From Burkholderiaceae bacterium (lineage in GTDB: Bacteria > Pseudomonadota > Gammaproteobacteria > Burkholderiales > Burkholderiaceae_E): 64,000 bases of DNA. The notes beneath the pieces were generated by a model. It was not told the DNA's origin. It did no database searches and saw only the letters and a program-made list of their open reading frames with translations. Positions within the stretch are counted from its first letter, which is position 1. Every line of letters begins with the position of its first letter. Location: NCBI GenBank assembly GCA_023954015.1, contig JAMLIS010000011.1:1-64000 (forward strand). The letters run 5' to 3'. A program made the position numbers and the translations under genes. Positions 8,865 to 19,572 of the stretch are shown one piece after another.

Positions 8865-9884
8865 ATGACTGCGATCGTCGACGGATTCGTCGGTGCCATC
8901 GGGAACACGCCGCTGATCCGGCTGCGCAACGCATCGGAGCGTACCGGCTGCGAGATCCTCGCGAAGGCCGAGTTCCTGGAACCCGGCGGATCGATCAAGG
9001 ACCGCACGGCGCTGTTCCTGATCGAGGACGGCGAGCGTCGCGGGCTGCTGCGCCCCGGAGGCGTCGTCGTCGAAGGTACCGCCGGCAACACGGGGATCGG
9101 GCTCACGCTGGTCGCGAATGCGCGGGGCTACCGCACGATCATCGTGATCCCCGAGACGCAGAGCCGCGAGAAGAAGGACCTGCTTCGCCTGTACGGCGCC
9201 GACCTGCGCGAGGTGCCGGCCGCGCCGTTTCGCGACTCGCGGAACTACGTGCACGTCGCCGAACGGCTGGCGGCCGAACTGGCCGAACGCGAGCCCGACG
9301 GCGCCTTCTACGCGAACCAGTGGGAGAACGTGGCGAATCGCGAAGGGCATCGCACGAGCACCGGCCCCGAGATCTGGCGGCAGGCGGGCGGGCGCATCGA
9401 CGGCTTCGTCTGCGCGATCGGCACCGGCGGCACGCTCGCCGGCATCTCCGCCTACCTGAAATCGGTGCATCCGGAAATCCGCACGGCGGCGGCCGATCCG
9501 GTGGGCGCGGCGATGTATTCGTGGATCAAGCACGGCCGACTCGAATCGGCCGGCAGTTCGATCACCGAAGGAATCGGACTCGGGCGCGTCACGGCGAACA
9601 TCGCCGACGCGCCGATCGACGACGCTTACCGGATCGAAGATGCCGAAGCGCTGGAAGTCGTTTTCGAACTGCTGCACGACGAGGGATTGTGCGTCGGAGG
9701 GTCCAGCGGCGTGAACGTGGCCGGAGCGATCCGACTCGCGCGGGATCTCGGACCGGGGCACACGGTCGTGACGGTGCTCGCCGACTCCGGGCACCGGTAC
9801 CGATCGAAGCTCTTCGATCCGGCCTTCCTGCAGGCGCGAGGCCTGCCCGCACCCGCCTGGCTGCGAGCCGGCGCGACCGGCTGA
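8865..9884 (+). CDS. Cysteine synthase (PLP-dependent)
   Basis: O-acetylserine sulfhydrylase-type enzyme of 339 residues making cysteine from O-acetylserine and sulfide. Seen: GAIGNTPLIRL, the PLP lysine Lys45 in PGGSIKDRTA, the substrate loop EGTAGNTGIG, and the phosphate-binding GTGGTLAG. The ATG at 8865 was chosen because GGGAGGG lies about 10 bases upstream; a longer frame from 8808 includes no conserved residues. It belongs to the CysK/CysM superfamily; I cannot separate CysK from CysM by eye. It is monocistronic, divergent from the esterase. Confidence 0.9.
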   Translation: MTAIVDGFVGAIGNTPLIRLRNASERTGCEILAKAEFLEPGGSIKDRTALFLIEDGERRGLLRPGGVVVEGTAGNTGIGLTLVANARGYRTIIVIPETQSREKKDLLRLYGADLREVPAAPFRDSRNYVHVAERLAAELAEREPDGAFYANQWENVANREGHRTSTGPEIWRQAGGRIDGFVCAIGTGGTLAGISAYLKSVHPEIRTAAADPVGAAMYSWIKHGRLESAGSSITEGIGLGRVTANIADAPIDDAYRIEDAEALEVVFELLHDEGLCVGGSSGVNVAGAIRLARDLGPGHTVVTVLADSGHRYRSKLFDPAFLQARGLPAPAWLRAGATG

Positions 9885-9943
9885 TCCGGCGCGGTGTGCC
9901 GCCCGACGACCTCGACCGCCGGGCCGCAGCGCGGCGAAAGCGC

Positions 9944-10555
9944 TCAGCCGCCGGGCGCGGACAGGCGGATCTTCTGACCGATCTGCAGGCGGCGCGGATC
10001 GTCGATCCGGTTCCACGTCGCCAGGTCCTTCGCATCGAGGCCGTGCGCCTTTGCGATCGCCGCCAACGTGTCGCCGCGCTCGATCGTGTACGACTCGCCT
10101 GCCGCCGACGAGGTCGTGCCGCTGCCCTTCGCTGCGGCGGCGTTGCCCCTCGAAGCGGCAGCGTTGCCCTTCAAGGCGGCAGCGTTGCCCTTCAAGGCGG
10201 CAGCGTTGCCCTTCGAAGCTCCGTTGCCCATCGGCGCGGCGCCTGCGCGCGACGCCGCGGCATCCGGGGGCGCGCCGGCACCCGGCGCATCGCGGGCGGC
10301 GGGCGCCGACGCGTCGGCAGCGCTCGCTGTGTCTGCAGCGGCGCCGGCCTGGTCTGCGCCGGACTGGCCGGCGCCGGCCGGGCCCGCGCCGTTCCCCTGC
10401 GGTTTCGGCGTTGGCGAGCTGTCCGCCGCGGCGCCAGCGATCCCGCTGTCGGCAGCGGCCGCCGGGGCATCGGCGGCGCGCGGCGGGGGCGGCTCGTCCT
10501 TGCCGCAACCGAAAAGAACCAGGGGCACCAATACCGCCGCAATCGCCACGCGCAT
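9944..10555 (-). CDS. LysM-domain lipoprotein with Ala-rich repetitive linker
   Basis: 203 residues. The N-terminus is a lipoprotein signal (VLVPLVLFGC, lipidated Cys17), followed by about 130 residues of Ala/Gly/Pro-rich low complexity including tandem 7-residue repeats (LKGNAAA type). A single C-terminal LysM peptidoglycan-binding domain starts at YTIERGDTLAAIAK. It is probably anchored in the outer membrane and touches the cell wall. It lies divergently from the small stress-type protein gene. No enzymatic domain is present, so a structural or scaffolding role is likely. Confidence 0.85.
   Translation of the reverse strand: MRVAIAAVLVPLVLFGCGKDEPPPPRAADAPAAAADSGIAGAAADSSPTPKPQGNGAGPAGAGQSGADQAGAAADTASAADASAPAARDAPGAGAPPDAAASRAGAAPMGNGASKGNAAALKGNAAALKGNAAASRGNAAAAKGSGTTSSAAGESYTIERGDTLAAIAKAHGLDAKDLATWNRIDDPRRLQIGQKIRLSAPGG
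10134..10217. repeat. Four tandem copies of a 21-bp repeat inside the LysM lipoprotein gene
   Basis: Copies start at 10134, 10155, 10176 and 10197. The middle two are identical (GCGGCAGCGTTGCCCTTCAA plus G) and the outer two differ at a few bases. On the coding strand each unit gives seven residues of the pattern x-KGNAAA. The length is an exact multiple of three, so copy-number change would keep the frame. Confidence 0.9.
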
Positions 10556-10697
10556 GGATCGACTCCTCGTTGTCCGGCTCGCGGCCGATCGACGCGCCGC
10601 TCGCAGGTATGGACATTGCACGACCGACTCGCGAGGCGCGTCGCGCGCCCCGTTCGCTCCGCCGAGGAGCAAACGTAGCACCTGCGAGGAATCGACC

Positions 10698-11111
10698 ATG
10701 CGCAGCACACTCATCGGAATCTTCGACGATCGCCGCTCCGCCGAGAACGCACGCGAAGAACTGCTTCGCGCCGGATTTGCCGACGACGAAGTGGAACTGC
10801 GAACCGGCACCGACGAACGCGCCCGGCGCCATCCGGACGGCCACCCCCCGGCAGGCGACGGCAGCGCCTACGACGACGAGACGCAGGTTTCGGTCGGCGA
10901 AACGGTGGCCGACTGGTTCCGCTCGCTGTTCGGCTTCGACGACGAACGGGACGCCGGCATCTACCTCGAAGCGATGCGGCGCGGCGCCAGCGTCGTCACG
11001 GTCGACGCGGCCGACGGCGATCGCGTCGATCGTGCAGCCGACATCCTCGGGAAGTGCGGCTCGATCGACATCGACGAAAGAACGCCCCCGCCGGACGCGC
11101 CGCTGATTTGA
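10698..11111 (+). CDS. Small acidic protein resembling the YflT / general stress 17M domain
   Basis: 137 residues, strongly acidic. The first about 40 residues (LIGIFDDRRSAENAREELLRAGFADDEVEL) follow the pattern of heat/stress-induced YflT-type domains, in which a ferredoxin-like fold pairs with its repeat. The second half contains VADWFRSLFGFDDERDAGIYLEAMRRGASVVTVDA, a similar beta-alpha-beta pattern. ATG at 10698. It lies upstream of, and on the same strand as, the glycine riboswitch, with its own intergenic region to the left. The physiological role is unknown and the family assignment is moderate. Confidence 0.7.
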   Translation: MRSTLIGIFDDRRSAENAREELLRAGFADDEVELRTGTDERARRHPDGHPPAGDGSAYDDETQVSVGETVADWFRSLFGFDDERDAGIYLEAMRRGASVVTVDAADGDRVDRAADILGKCGSIDIDERTPPPDAPLI

Positions 11112-11149
11112 CAGCGGCATCCCGGCTAGGCATCCTGCGCGCAGCCGGT

Positions 11150-11430
11150 CAGCCGCTGTGGGAGAGACCGTGTGCAACGCGCCGAAGGGCGGGCGGCACG
11201 CGGCGCCGAAGGTGTACATCGCCCCGTAAACTCTCAGGCAAAAGGACTTCAGCGGCCAGTGGACCGTGACTGCCGATGCGGTGCGATGCACCGTCGCTTC
11301 GGCTTTTGCGGGCCACCCAGCTCTCTGGAGAGTAGGCAGCGTCGCGGCGCATGCGATGCCGGCCTCGCCGAAGGAAACAGGCGGCGCTGCGGCGCCGTCG
11401 AATGTCTCAGGCAAACGGACAGAGGGGGCT
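11150..11430 (+). promoter_or_regulatory. Tandem glycine riboswitch
   Basis: Two glycine aptamers in a row. Aptamer 1 (about 11150-11256): closing helix GCCGCTG (11152-11158) with CAGCGGC (11250-11256), GGAGAG, the conserved GCCGAAGG, and CTCTCAGGCAAAAGGAC. Aptamer 2 (about 11318-11430): CTCT (11321) with AGAG (11421), GGAGAG, CGCCGAAGG, and TGTCTCAGGCAAACGGAC. The linker between them is about 60 bases. The conserved core of each half is present. The placement directly before glycine-cleavage genes fits glycine-induced expression. Confidence 0.95.
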
Positions 11431-11479
11431 CCGATTCCATCCGTCGCGCGCGGCGAAAGCGCGCGCTGTTTCCGGAGCC
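11427..11479 (+). promoter_or_regulatory. Possible expression platform: stem that hides the gcvH Shine-Dalgarno
   Basis: GGCTCCG (11427-11433), directly after the 3' arm of the second aptamer, is perfectly complementary to CGGAGCC (11473-11479), which contains the GGAG ribosome-binding site of gcvH. Between them lies a smaller GC hairpin (GCGCGC ... GCGCGC, about 11446-11467). There is no U-run after the stem. This suggests translational rather than transcriptional control; how the aptamer's closing helix competes with the stem is inferred. Confidence 0.55.
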
Positions 11480-11484
11480 TTCTC

Positions 11485-11871
11485 TTGGACAATCCTGCCG
11501 AACTCCGCTACACCGCCACGCACGAGTGGGTGCGCCGCGAACCCGACGGCACGCTCACCGTCGGCATCACTTTCCACGCCCAGGATGCGCTCGGCGAGCT
11601 GGTCTACGTCGAGCTTCCCGATGCCGGACGCACGCTGAAGCAGGGCGAGGCCTGCGTCGTCGTCGAGTCGACGAAGGCCGCCTCCGACGTATACGCGCCC
11701 GTCGACGGCGAAGTCGTCGAAACGAACGGCGCGCTCGCCGACACCCCCGAAACGGTCAATGCGCAGCCCTTCGGCGCCGGCTGGCTGTTCCGGCTGCGCC
11801 CGAGCGACCCGTCGCAGCTCGACGCGCTGCTCGACGCCGCGCAGTACGCGGCAGGTCCCGGCGCCGATTGA
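11485..11871 (+). CDS. gcvH: Glycine cleavage system H protein
   Basis: Lipoyl carrier that shuttles the aminomethyl group between the P, T and L proteins; 128 residues as usual. The lipoylated Lys64 is in [12 protein letters not shown], preceded by the family signature ([18 protein letters not shown]). The start is a TTG at 11485: no ATG exists in the right place, GGAG sits 7 bases upstream, and the family's opening ([12 protein letters not shown]) follows three residues later. It is first in the gcvH-gcvP-gcvT operon behind the riboswitch; the gene order differs from the T-H-P order of E. coli. Confidence 0.95.
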   Translation: MDNPAELRYTATHEWVRREPDGTLTVGITFHAQDALGELVYVELPDAGRTLKQGEACVVVESTKAASDVYAPVDGEVVETNGALADTPETVNAQPFGAGWLFRLRPSDPSQLDALLDAAQYAAGPGAD

Positions 11872-11943
11872 TTCCCCGGCGCGGCGCGCCGGCGCGCGCC
11901 GCGTCACGCACGACCGTCCTTCCCGATGGCGGGGTCCCCTTCG

Positions 11944-14849
<2,906 letters not shown>

Positions 14850-14853
<4 letters not shown>

Positions 14854-15998
14854 ACGAACCGAACCGATCGCTGCGCGAGATCCCGCTGCAGCCGCTGCAC
14901 GAAGCGCGCGGCGCGCGCTTCGGCGCCTTCGCCGGATTCCGGATGCCGATCCAGTATCCCGACGGGCTGCGCGCCGAACACCTGCACACGCGCACGGCGG
15001 CAAGCCTGTTCGACGTCTCGCACATGGGGCAGTTCCGCGTGCGCGCGCGCGACGGCCGTCGCGAGACGCTGCACGCGCAACTCGAAGCGGCGCTGCCGCT
15101 GGACTTCGCCGACTGGCCCGACGGGCAGCAGCGCTATTCGCTGCTGCTGAACGACGCCGGCGGCATAGACGACGACCTGATGCTCGTGCACGCCGTCGAC
15201 GGCGAAGGCGCCGAAGTGCGCATCGTGGCGAACGCGGGCAACCGCGACGCCGACCTGGCGCGACTGCGGGCGCTGTGCCCGGCGCTGGCGATCGACGAGA
15301 TCGACGCGGCGCTGGTCGCGTTGCAGGGGCCGCAGGCCGAGGCGGCGCTGTCGTCGCTCGACCGCGACTGCGCGTCGATGCGCTTCCTGCAGGCCCGCAC
15401 GCTCGAGCTTCTCGGTGCGCGCTGCTTCACGACGCGCTCGGGTTACACGGGCGAGGACGGCTTCGAGATCTCGCTGCCGCCGGATCGCGCGCGCGAGATC
15501 GTCGAACGCCTGCTTGCCGATCCGCGCGTTCGCCTCGCGGGCCTGGGCGCACGCGACACGCTGCGCCTCGAAGCCGGCCTGCCGCTGCACGGCAACGACA
15601 TCGACGCGCGGACGACACCGGCCGAATCGGGCCTGGCCTTCGCGATCCCGAAGTCGAGACGCACGGGCGGCGCGAAGGCGGGCGGTTTTCCGGGTGCGCG
15701 GGTGGTGCTGCAGCAGCTCGCCGACGGCGCGCCGCGGCGTCTCGTCGGGCTCGTCTCGCACGAGCCCGTCCCGATCCGGGCACACGCGCCGATCGTCGAC
15801 GACGCCGGCCGGACCGTGGGCGAAGTGACCAGCGGCACGGTCTCGCCGACGCTGGGCCATCCGGTGATGCTCGCTCGCCTGGACAGCGACGTGCTCGGCG
15901 GCGATGCCGAAGCCGCGCTGCGTGCGCTCGTGCGCGAGCGACGCCTGCCGGTGCAACGCGTGGCGCTGCCCTTCGTGCCGAAGCGCTACCGGCGCTGA
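14850..15998 (+). CDS. gcvT: Aminomethyltransferase, T protein
   Basis: Transfers the methylene group from the aminomethyl-H protein to tetrahydrofolate, releasing ammonia; 382 residues. Seen: FAGFRMPIQYPDG, the conserved SLFDVSHMGQ, RSGYTGEDGFEI, and LGARDTLRLEAGLPLHGNDI in the folate-binding core, with the C-terminal barrel ending GHPVMLA. The ATG overlaps the gcvP stop (ATGA), so translation is coupled. Loss of any of gcvHPT would block glycine use through this route, which ties them to the riboswitch. Confidence 0.96.
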
Positions 15999-16003
15999 GA
16001 CGG

Positions 16004-16030
16004 CGGGTCGGCGCCGGCGACCCGGCTTTT
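16004..16030 (+). terminator. Likely terminator after gcvT
   Basis: CGGGTCG (16004-16010) pairs with CGACCCG (16018-16024) and is followed by GCTTTT. The stem is strong but the U-run is only four bases. It sits between convergent gcvT and the hemerythrin gene, whose stop codon overlaps the T tract. Confidence 0.5.
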
Positions 16031-16584
16031 CAGAGGAAGCCGAGCACCCGGTCGAGCGAGTGGCGCAAGTGCAACGCCAGCGCGAGCGACGCCTGGTCGT
16101 CCGGGTCCAGGATCCTCGCCGCCAGCGGCAGGAAACCCGTCTCCTCGAACTGCGCATGCGCCGCATAGCGGTCGCACAGCCGCGCGACGATCCCGGCGTC
16201 GAGGTCGGCACCTCGCCCACGCGACAGGCGCACGAGCGCCGGCTCGATCGCTTTCCAGTCGTCCTCGATCTGCCGGTGCTCGCGGGTCAGGCGTGCCGCG
16301 AGCGAAGCGACCAGTGCCGCCTCGTCGCCCGCCGCGGCGCTGCGCGCGACGGCCGGGAACAGCGCGGCTTCCTCTTCGGCATGATGTTCGATGACCGTCT
16401 CGCGGAAGAACGAGAGGATGTCCTGCGCGCGTTCGCGCAGCACGCGACGCTCGGCGCCGCCCTGTCCGAGCCGGGCGGCGAGTTCGCGCAACTGCTCGAG
16501 CCGGATCAGGATGCCTGCGTGGCTGCGCGAGAAGTCGCGCAGCGGGTCGGCGGAATTCGGAGCGGTCGCGTGCTGGTCGGCCAT
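16030..16584 (-). CDS. Hemerythrin-like HHE-domain protein
   Basis: 184 residues, largely helical and soluble. His and acidic residues are arranged as in bacterial hemerythrin HHE proteins: RSHAGILIRLEQL, EHHAEEEAALFPAV, LTREHRQIEDDW and AHAQFEETGFLPLA. These would bind a di-iron site used in O2, NO or peroxide handling. ATG at 16584 chosen; a TTG two codons upstream is possible. It follows the FAD-oxidase gene after 40 bases on the same strand, suggesting co-transcription. The ligand is not determinable from sequence. Confidence 0.87.
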   Translation of the reverse strand: MADQHATAPNSADPLRDFSRSHAGILIRLEQLRELAARLGQGGAERRVLRERAQDILSFFRETVIEHHAEEEAALFPAVARSAAAGDEAALVASLAARLTREHRQIEDDWKAIEPALVRLSRGRGADLDAGIVARLCDRYAAHAQFEETGFLPLAARILDPDDQASLALALHLRHSLDRVLGFL

Positions 16585-16624
16585 CGGCAACGTTCGCGCG
16601 GTTCACCAGCCGCGCCGGATTTCT

Positions 16625-18037
16625 CTACGAGCGGAAGATCTTTCCGGGGTTGAGGATATCGTCGGGGTCGAACGCGCGCTTGATCCGGCGCATCAATTCG
16701 ATGGCGTCCTCGCCGGCCTCCTCCTGCAGGAATCCCATCTTGTGCAGGCCGACGCCGTGCTCGCCGGTGCAGGTGCCGTCCATCGACAGCGCGAGCCGCA
16801 CGATCTCGTCGTTCAGCCGCTCGGCCTGCGCCATCTCCGCCTCGTCGTCGGGATCGACGAGCAGCATCGAATGGAAGTTGCCGTCGCCGACGTGACCGAC
16901 GATCAGCGTCGGAAAGCTCGCCGTGTCGAGGATGCGTCGTGCTCCGGTGATCGACTCGCTGAGCCTCGAAATCGGCACGCACGTATCGGTGGTGATCGCG
17001 CGTGCCCCGGGGCGCACCTGCAGGCCGGCGAAGTAGACGTTGTGGCGTGCGTTCCACAGGCGCGTGCGGTCCTCGGGGCGCGTTGCCCATTCGAAGTCCT
17101 CGCCGCCGTGCTCGCGCGAGATCTGCTGCGCGAGCTCGGCCTGCTCGTGCACCGACGACTCGCTGCCGTGGAACTCGAAGAACAGCGTATGCGCTTCGCG
17201 CAGCGTCGTGTGGCTGTGCGCGTTGATCGCACGGATCGTGCGATCGCAGACGTATTCGCAACGCGCCACCGGCACGCCCATCTGGATGATCTGGATCACC
17301 GCGTCGATCGCCGAGGCGAGGCCGGGAAAATTGACCACCGCCGCCGACATCGCTTCCGGCACCGGGTAGAGCCTCACGGTGACCTCGGTGATGATGCCGA
17401 GCGTGCCCTCGGAACCGACGAAGAGCCGGGTGAGGTCGTAGCCCGCGGACGACTTCTTCGCGCGCCCGGCAGTGCGGATCACCTTGCCCTCGGCGGTGAC
17501 GACGGTGAGCCCGAGCACGTTCTCGCGCATCGTGCCGTAGCGCACCGCGTTCGTGCCGGAAGCGCGCGTGGCGGCCATGCCGCCGAGGCTCGCGTTCGCA
17601 CCCGGGTCGATCGGAAAGAAGAACCCGGTGCCCTTGAGCTCGTCGTTCAGCTGCACGCGCGTGACGCCGGCCTGCACCGTGGCCGTGAGGTCTTCGGGCT
17701 GCACGGCGAGCACGCGGTTCATCTGCGACAGGTCGATCGACACGCCGCCGCGCACGGCGAGCAGATGTCCTTCGAGCGACGAGCCGACGCCGTAGGCGAT
17801 GACCGGCACGCGGTGCGCCCGGCACAGGCGAACGGTCTCTGCCACGTCGTCGGTGCTGTGCGCGAAGACGACCGCATCGGGCGGCGTGGGCGGAAAAGGC
17901 GATTCGTCGCGGCCGTGGTGCTCGCGTACCGCGGCAGCCGTGCTGAAGCGTTCGCCGAAGCGATCGCGCAGCGCCGAAGCGAGCACATCGGGAAACGGGC
18001 GCCTCAGCGCATCCGCGACGATCGTGGGACTGTTCAT
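16625..18037 (-). CDS. FAD-linked oxidase, D-lactate dehydrogenase (cytochrome) type
   Basis: 470 residues, a GlcD/Dld-type flavoprotein that oxidises a 2-hydroxy acid and passes electrons to the quinone or cytochrome pool. Seen: the FAD-binding segment IAYGVGSSLEGH near residue 75, GANASLGGMAATRASGTNAVRYG, the C-terminal domain VGHVGDGNFHSMLLVD, and GEHGVGLHKMGFL. ATG at 18037 (MNSPTIV). It differs clearly from the glcD gene at the left of the window. D-lactate is the most likely substrate; others (2-hydroxyglutarate, glycolate) cannot be excluded. Confidence 0.87.
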   Translation of the reverse strand: MNSPTIVADALRRPFPDVLASALRDRFGERFSTAAAVREHHGRDESPFPPTPPDAVVFAHSTDDVAETVRLCRAHRVPVIAYGVGSSLEGHLLAVRGGVSIDLSQMNRVLAVQPEDLTATVQAGVTRVQLNDELKGTGFFFPIDPGANASLGGMAATRASGTNAVRYGTMRENVLGLTVVTAEGKVIRTAGRAKKSSAGYDLTRLFVGSEGTLGIITEVTVRLYPVPEAMSAAVVNFPGLASAIDAVIQIIQMGVPVARCEYVCDRTIRAINAHSHTTLREAHTLFFEFHGSESSVHEQAELAQQISREHGGEDFEWATRPEDRTRLWNARHNVYFAGLQVRPGARAITTDTCVPISRLSESITGARRILDTASFPTLIVGHVGDGNFHSMLLVDPDDEAEMAQAERLNDEIVRLALSMDGTCTGEHGVGLHKMGFLQEEAGEDAIELMRRIKRAFDPDDILNPGKIFRS

Positions 18038-18278
18038 GGCAGTAGTCCGCAAGGGGGCCGGACATGGGACGGCAGCGCGACAGGTGCGCCGGCCCGGCTT
18101 CTCCGGGAAATGGTATCCCGAACGCCGCCGGCGGGCGCGCATGCTGCGGCCAACGCCTGCGGATCGTCGCGGCTGGGCCGCGTTCCCGGGCCGCAGTCCG
18201 CAGGCCCCGAAGCGGCGTCCGGAGCGGAGGTGATCGGTCGGCGATACACTCGGGCGATCACCGGAAGGAGCCGCAACG

Positions 18279-18830
18279 ATGGGATACCGACTGTCGAAGA
18301 TCGCCACGCGTACCGGCGACGACGGGACCACCGGCCTGGGCAACGGCAAGCGCACGAGCAAGGACGGGCCGCGCATCGAGGCAATCGGCCAGGTCGACGA
18401 ACTGAATTCGACGATCGGCGTGCTGCTCACCGAGTCGATGCCCGATGCCGTGCGCGAGCAGCTGATCGGCATCCAGCACGATCTCTTCGACCTCGGCGGC
18501 GAACTGTGCATTCCCGGCTTCGAGAACCTGCACGAAACGCAGGTCGCCAAGCTCGACGCGCTGCTCGACGAGCACAATGCGGGACTGTCGCGCCTGCAGG
18601 AATTCGTGCTGCCCGGCGGCTCGCGCGCCGCGGCCTTCGCACACCTGGCGCGCACCGTGTGCCGGCGCGCCGAACGGGCGGTGGTCGCGCTCGGCAACGC
18701 CGAGGAGATCCGTCCCGATTGCCGCCGCTACCTGAACCGGCTGTCGGACCTGCTCTTCGTGCTGTCGCGGGTGCTCAACAAGCACGCAGGAGTGCCGGAC
18801 GTGATGTGGCAGAAGGATCGGGCCCGCTGA
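18279..18830 (+). CDS. Cob(I)yrinic acid a,c-diamide adenosyltransferase, PduO type
   Basis: Adenosylates cob(I)alamin to make coenzyme B12; 183 residues. Seen: the ATP-binding N-terminus KIATRTGDDGTTGLGNGKR, EAIGQVDELNSTIG, FVLPGGSRAAAFAHLARTVCRRAER and the conserved RRYLNRLSDLLFVLSR. ATG at 18279 with GGAAGGAG about 9 bases upstream. It is divergent from the FAD oxidase. A -10-like TACACT lies at 18245-18250, without a clear -35. Confidence 0.93.
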   Translation: MGYRLSKIATRTGDDGTTGLGNGKRTSKDGPRIEAIGQVDELNSTIGVLLTESMPDAVREQLIGIQHDLFDLGGELCIPGFENLHETQVAKLDALLDEHNAGLSRLQEFVLPGGSRAAAFAHLARTVCRRAERAVVALGNAEEIRPDCRRYLNRLSDLLFVLSRVLNKHAGVPDVMWQKDRAR

Positions 18831-18848
18831 CGCGCCCGACCACTGCGC

Positions 18849-19442
18849 TCACGCGTCCCGCGCCGCTTCGAGGTACGAAACGAGCTTCGCGCTGGTCTGG
18901 CGAAGGCGCTCGGAGAGCAGCTGCACGAGCTTGAGCAGGATCTTGTTGCCGAGCGCGGGTTCGTCGCCGAGGACGAGCATCAGCGCGTCGCGCGTGAGCA
19001 CGGCGATGCGGCTGTTCTCGAGCGTGACGCACGAGGCGAAGCGCGGCTCGCCGTCGAACATCGACATCTCGCCGAGCGAATGTCCGGCATGCGCGACCGC
19101 GATGCGCGACGGATAGTTGTAGCGGTTGCGACGCAGGACGTCGACCATGCCCTGCATCAGCAGCATCATGAAGTCGCCCGCCTCGCCCTCGTTGATGATC
19201 GTGACACCGGGCGGCGCTTCGTAGACGTACATGAAGGTGCCGAGCTTGCGGGTCTCGTCGATGTCGAGCCCCGAGAACAGCGGCGTCTTGGCCATCAGGC
19301 CGTGGATCTGGTCGGCGAATTCGCTGGCGCGTCCGACGGGTTTCAACCCCACTGCGAGCAACCGTTCGTGGGGCGTTCGCCGCGGCAGAGCCGATACGCT
19401 CGGCCCCGATTCCGGCGTTGCGCCGTCTTTGACCGCTTCCAT
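18849..19442 (-). CDS. Cyclic-nucleotide-binding domain protein without a DNA-binding domain
   Basis: 197 residues. A single cNMP-binding (CAP_ED) domain spans about 60-175: LFSGLDIDETRKLGTF, INEGEAGDFMMLLMQGMVDVL, HAGHSLGEMSMFDGEPRFASC (phosphate-binding cassette region), then one helical tail ending SYLEAARDA. No helix-turn-helix follows, so this is not a Crp/Fnr regulator but a sensor that probably acts on a partner protein. ATG at 19442 with a perfect GGAGGTGTG ribosome site. Partner unknown. Confidence 0.85.
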   Translation of the reverse strand: MEAVKDGATPESGPSVSALPRRTPHERLLAVGLKPVGRASEFADQIHGLMAKTPLFSGLDIDETRKLGTFMYVYEAPPGVTIINEGEAGDFMMLLMQGMVDVLRRNRYNYPSRIAVAHAGHSLGEMSMFDGEPRFASCVTLENSRIAVLTRDALMLVLGDEPALGNKILLKLVQLLSERLRQTSAKLVSYLEAARDA

Positions 19443-19572
19443 CACACCTCCGAAGCACTGCAAGCTTTATAGCATGGTAAACGGCGCCTCTCGAACGGCA
19501 CTCGGCGCAGGCCGTGCATTCCGGGTTTTTCCGACGGATGGTGCTTGCGCGGGGCTCGACGTGCAGGACGGA

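Noticed and set aside
5213..9106. Long minus-strand frame opposite the heme-copper operon
   Set aside because: Antisense shadow: composition is His/Arg/Asp-rich and the plus strand carries the intact metal-binding motifs.
10134..10217. CRISPR array
   Set aside because: The repeats are directly tandem without spacers and encode protein repeats in frame.
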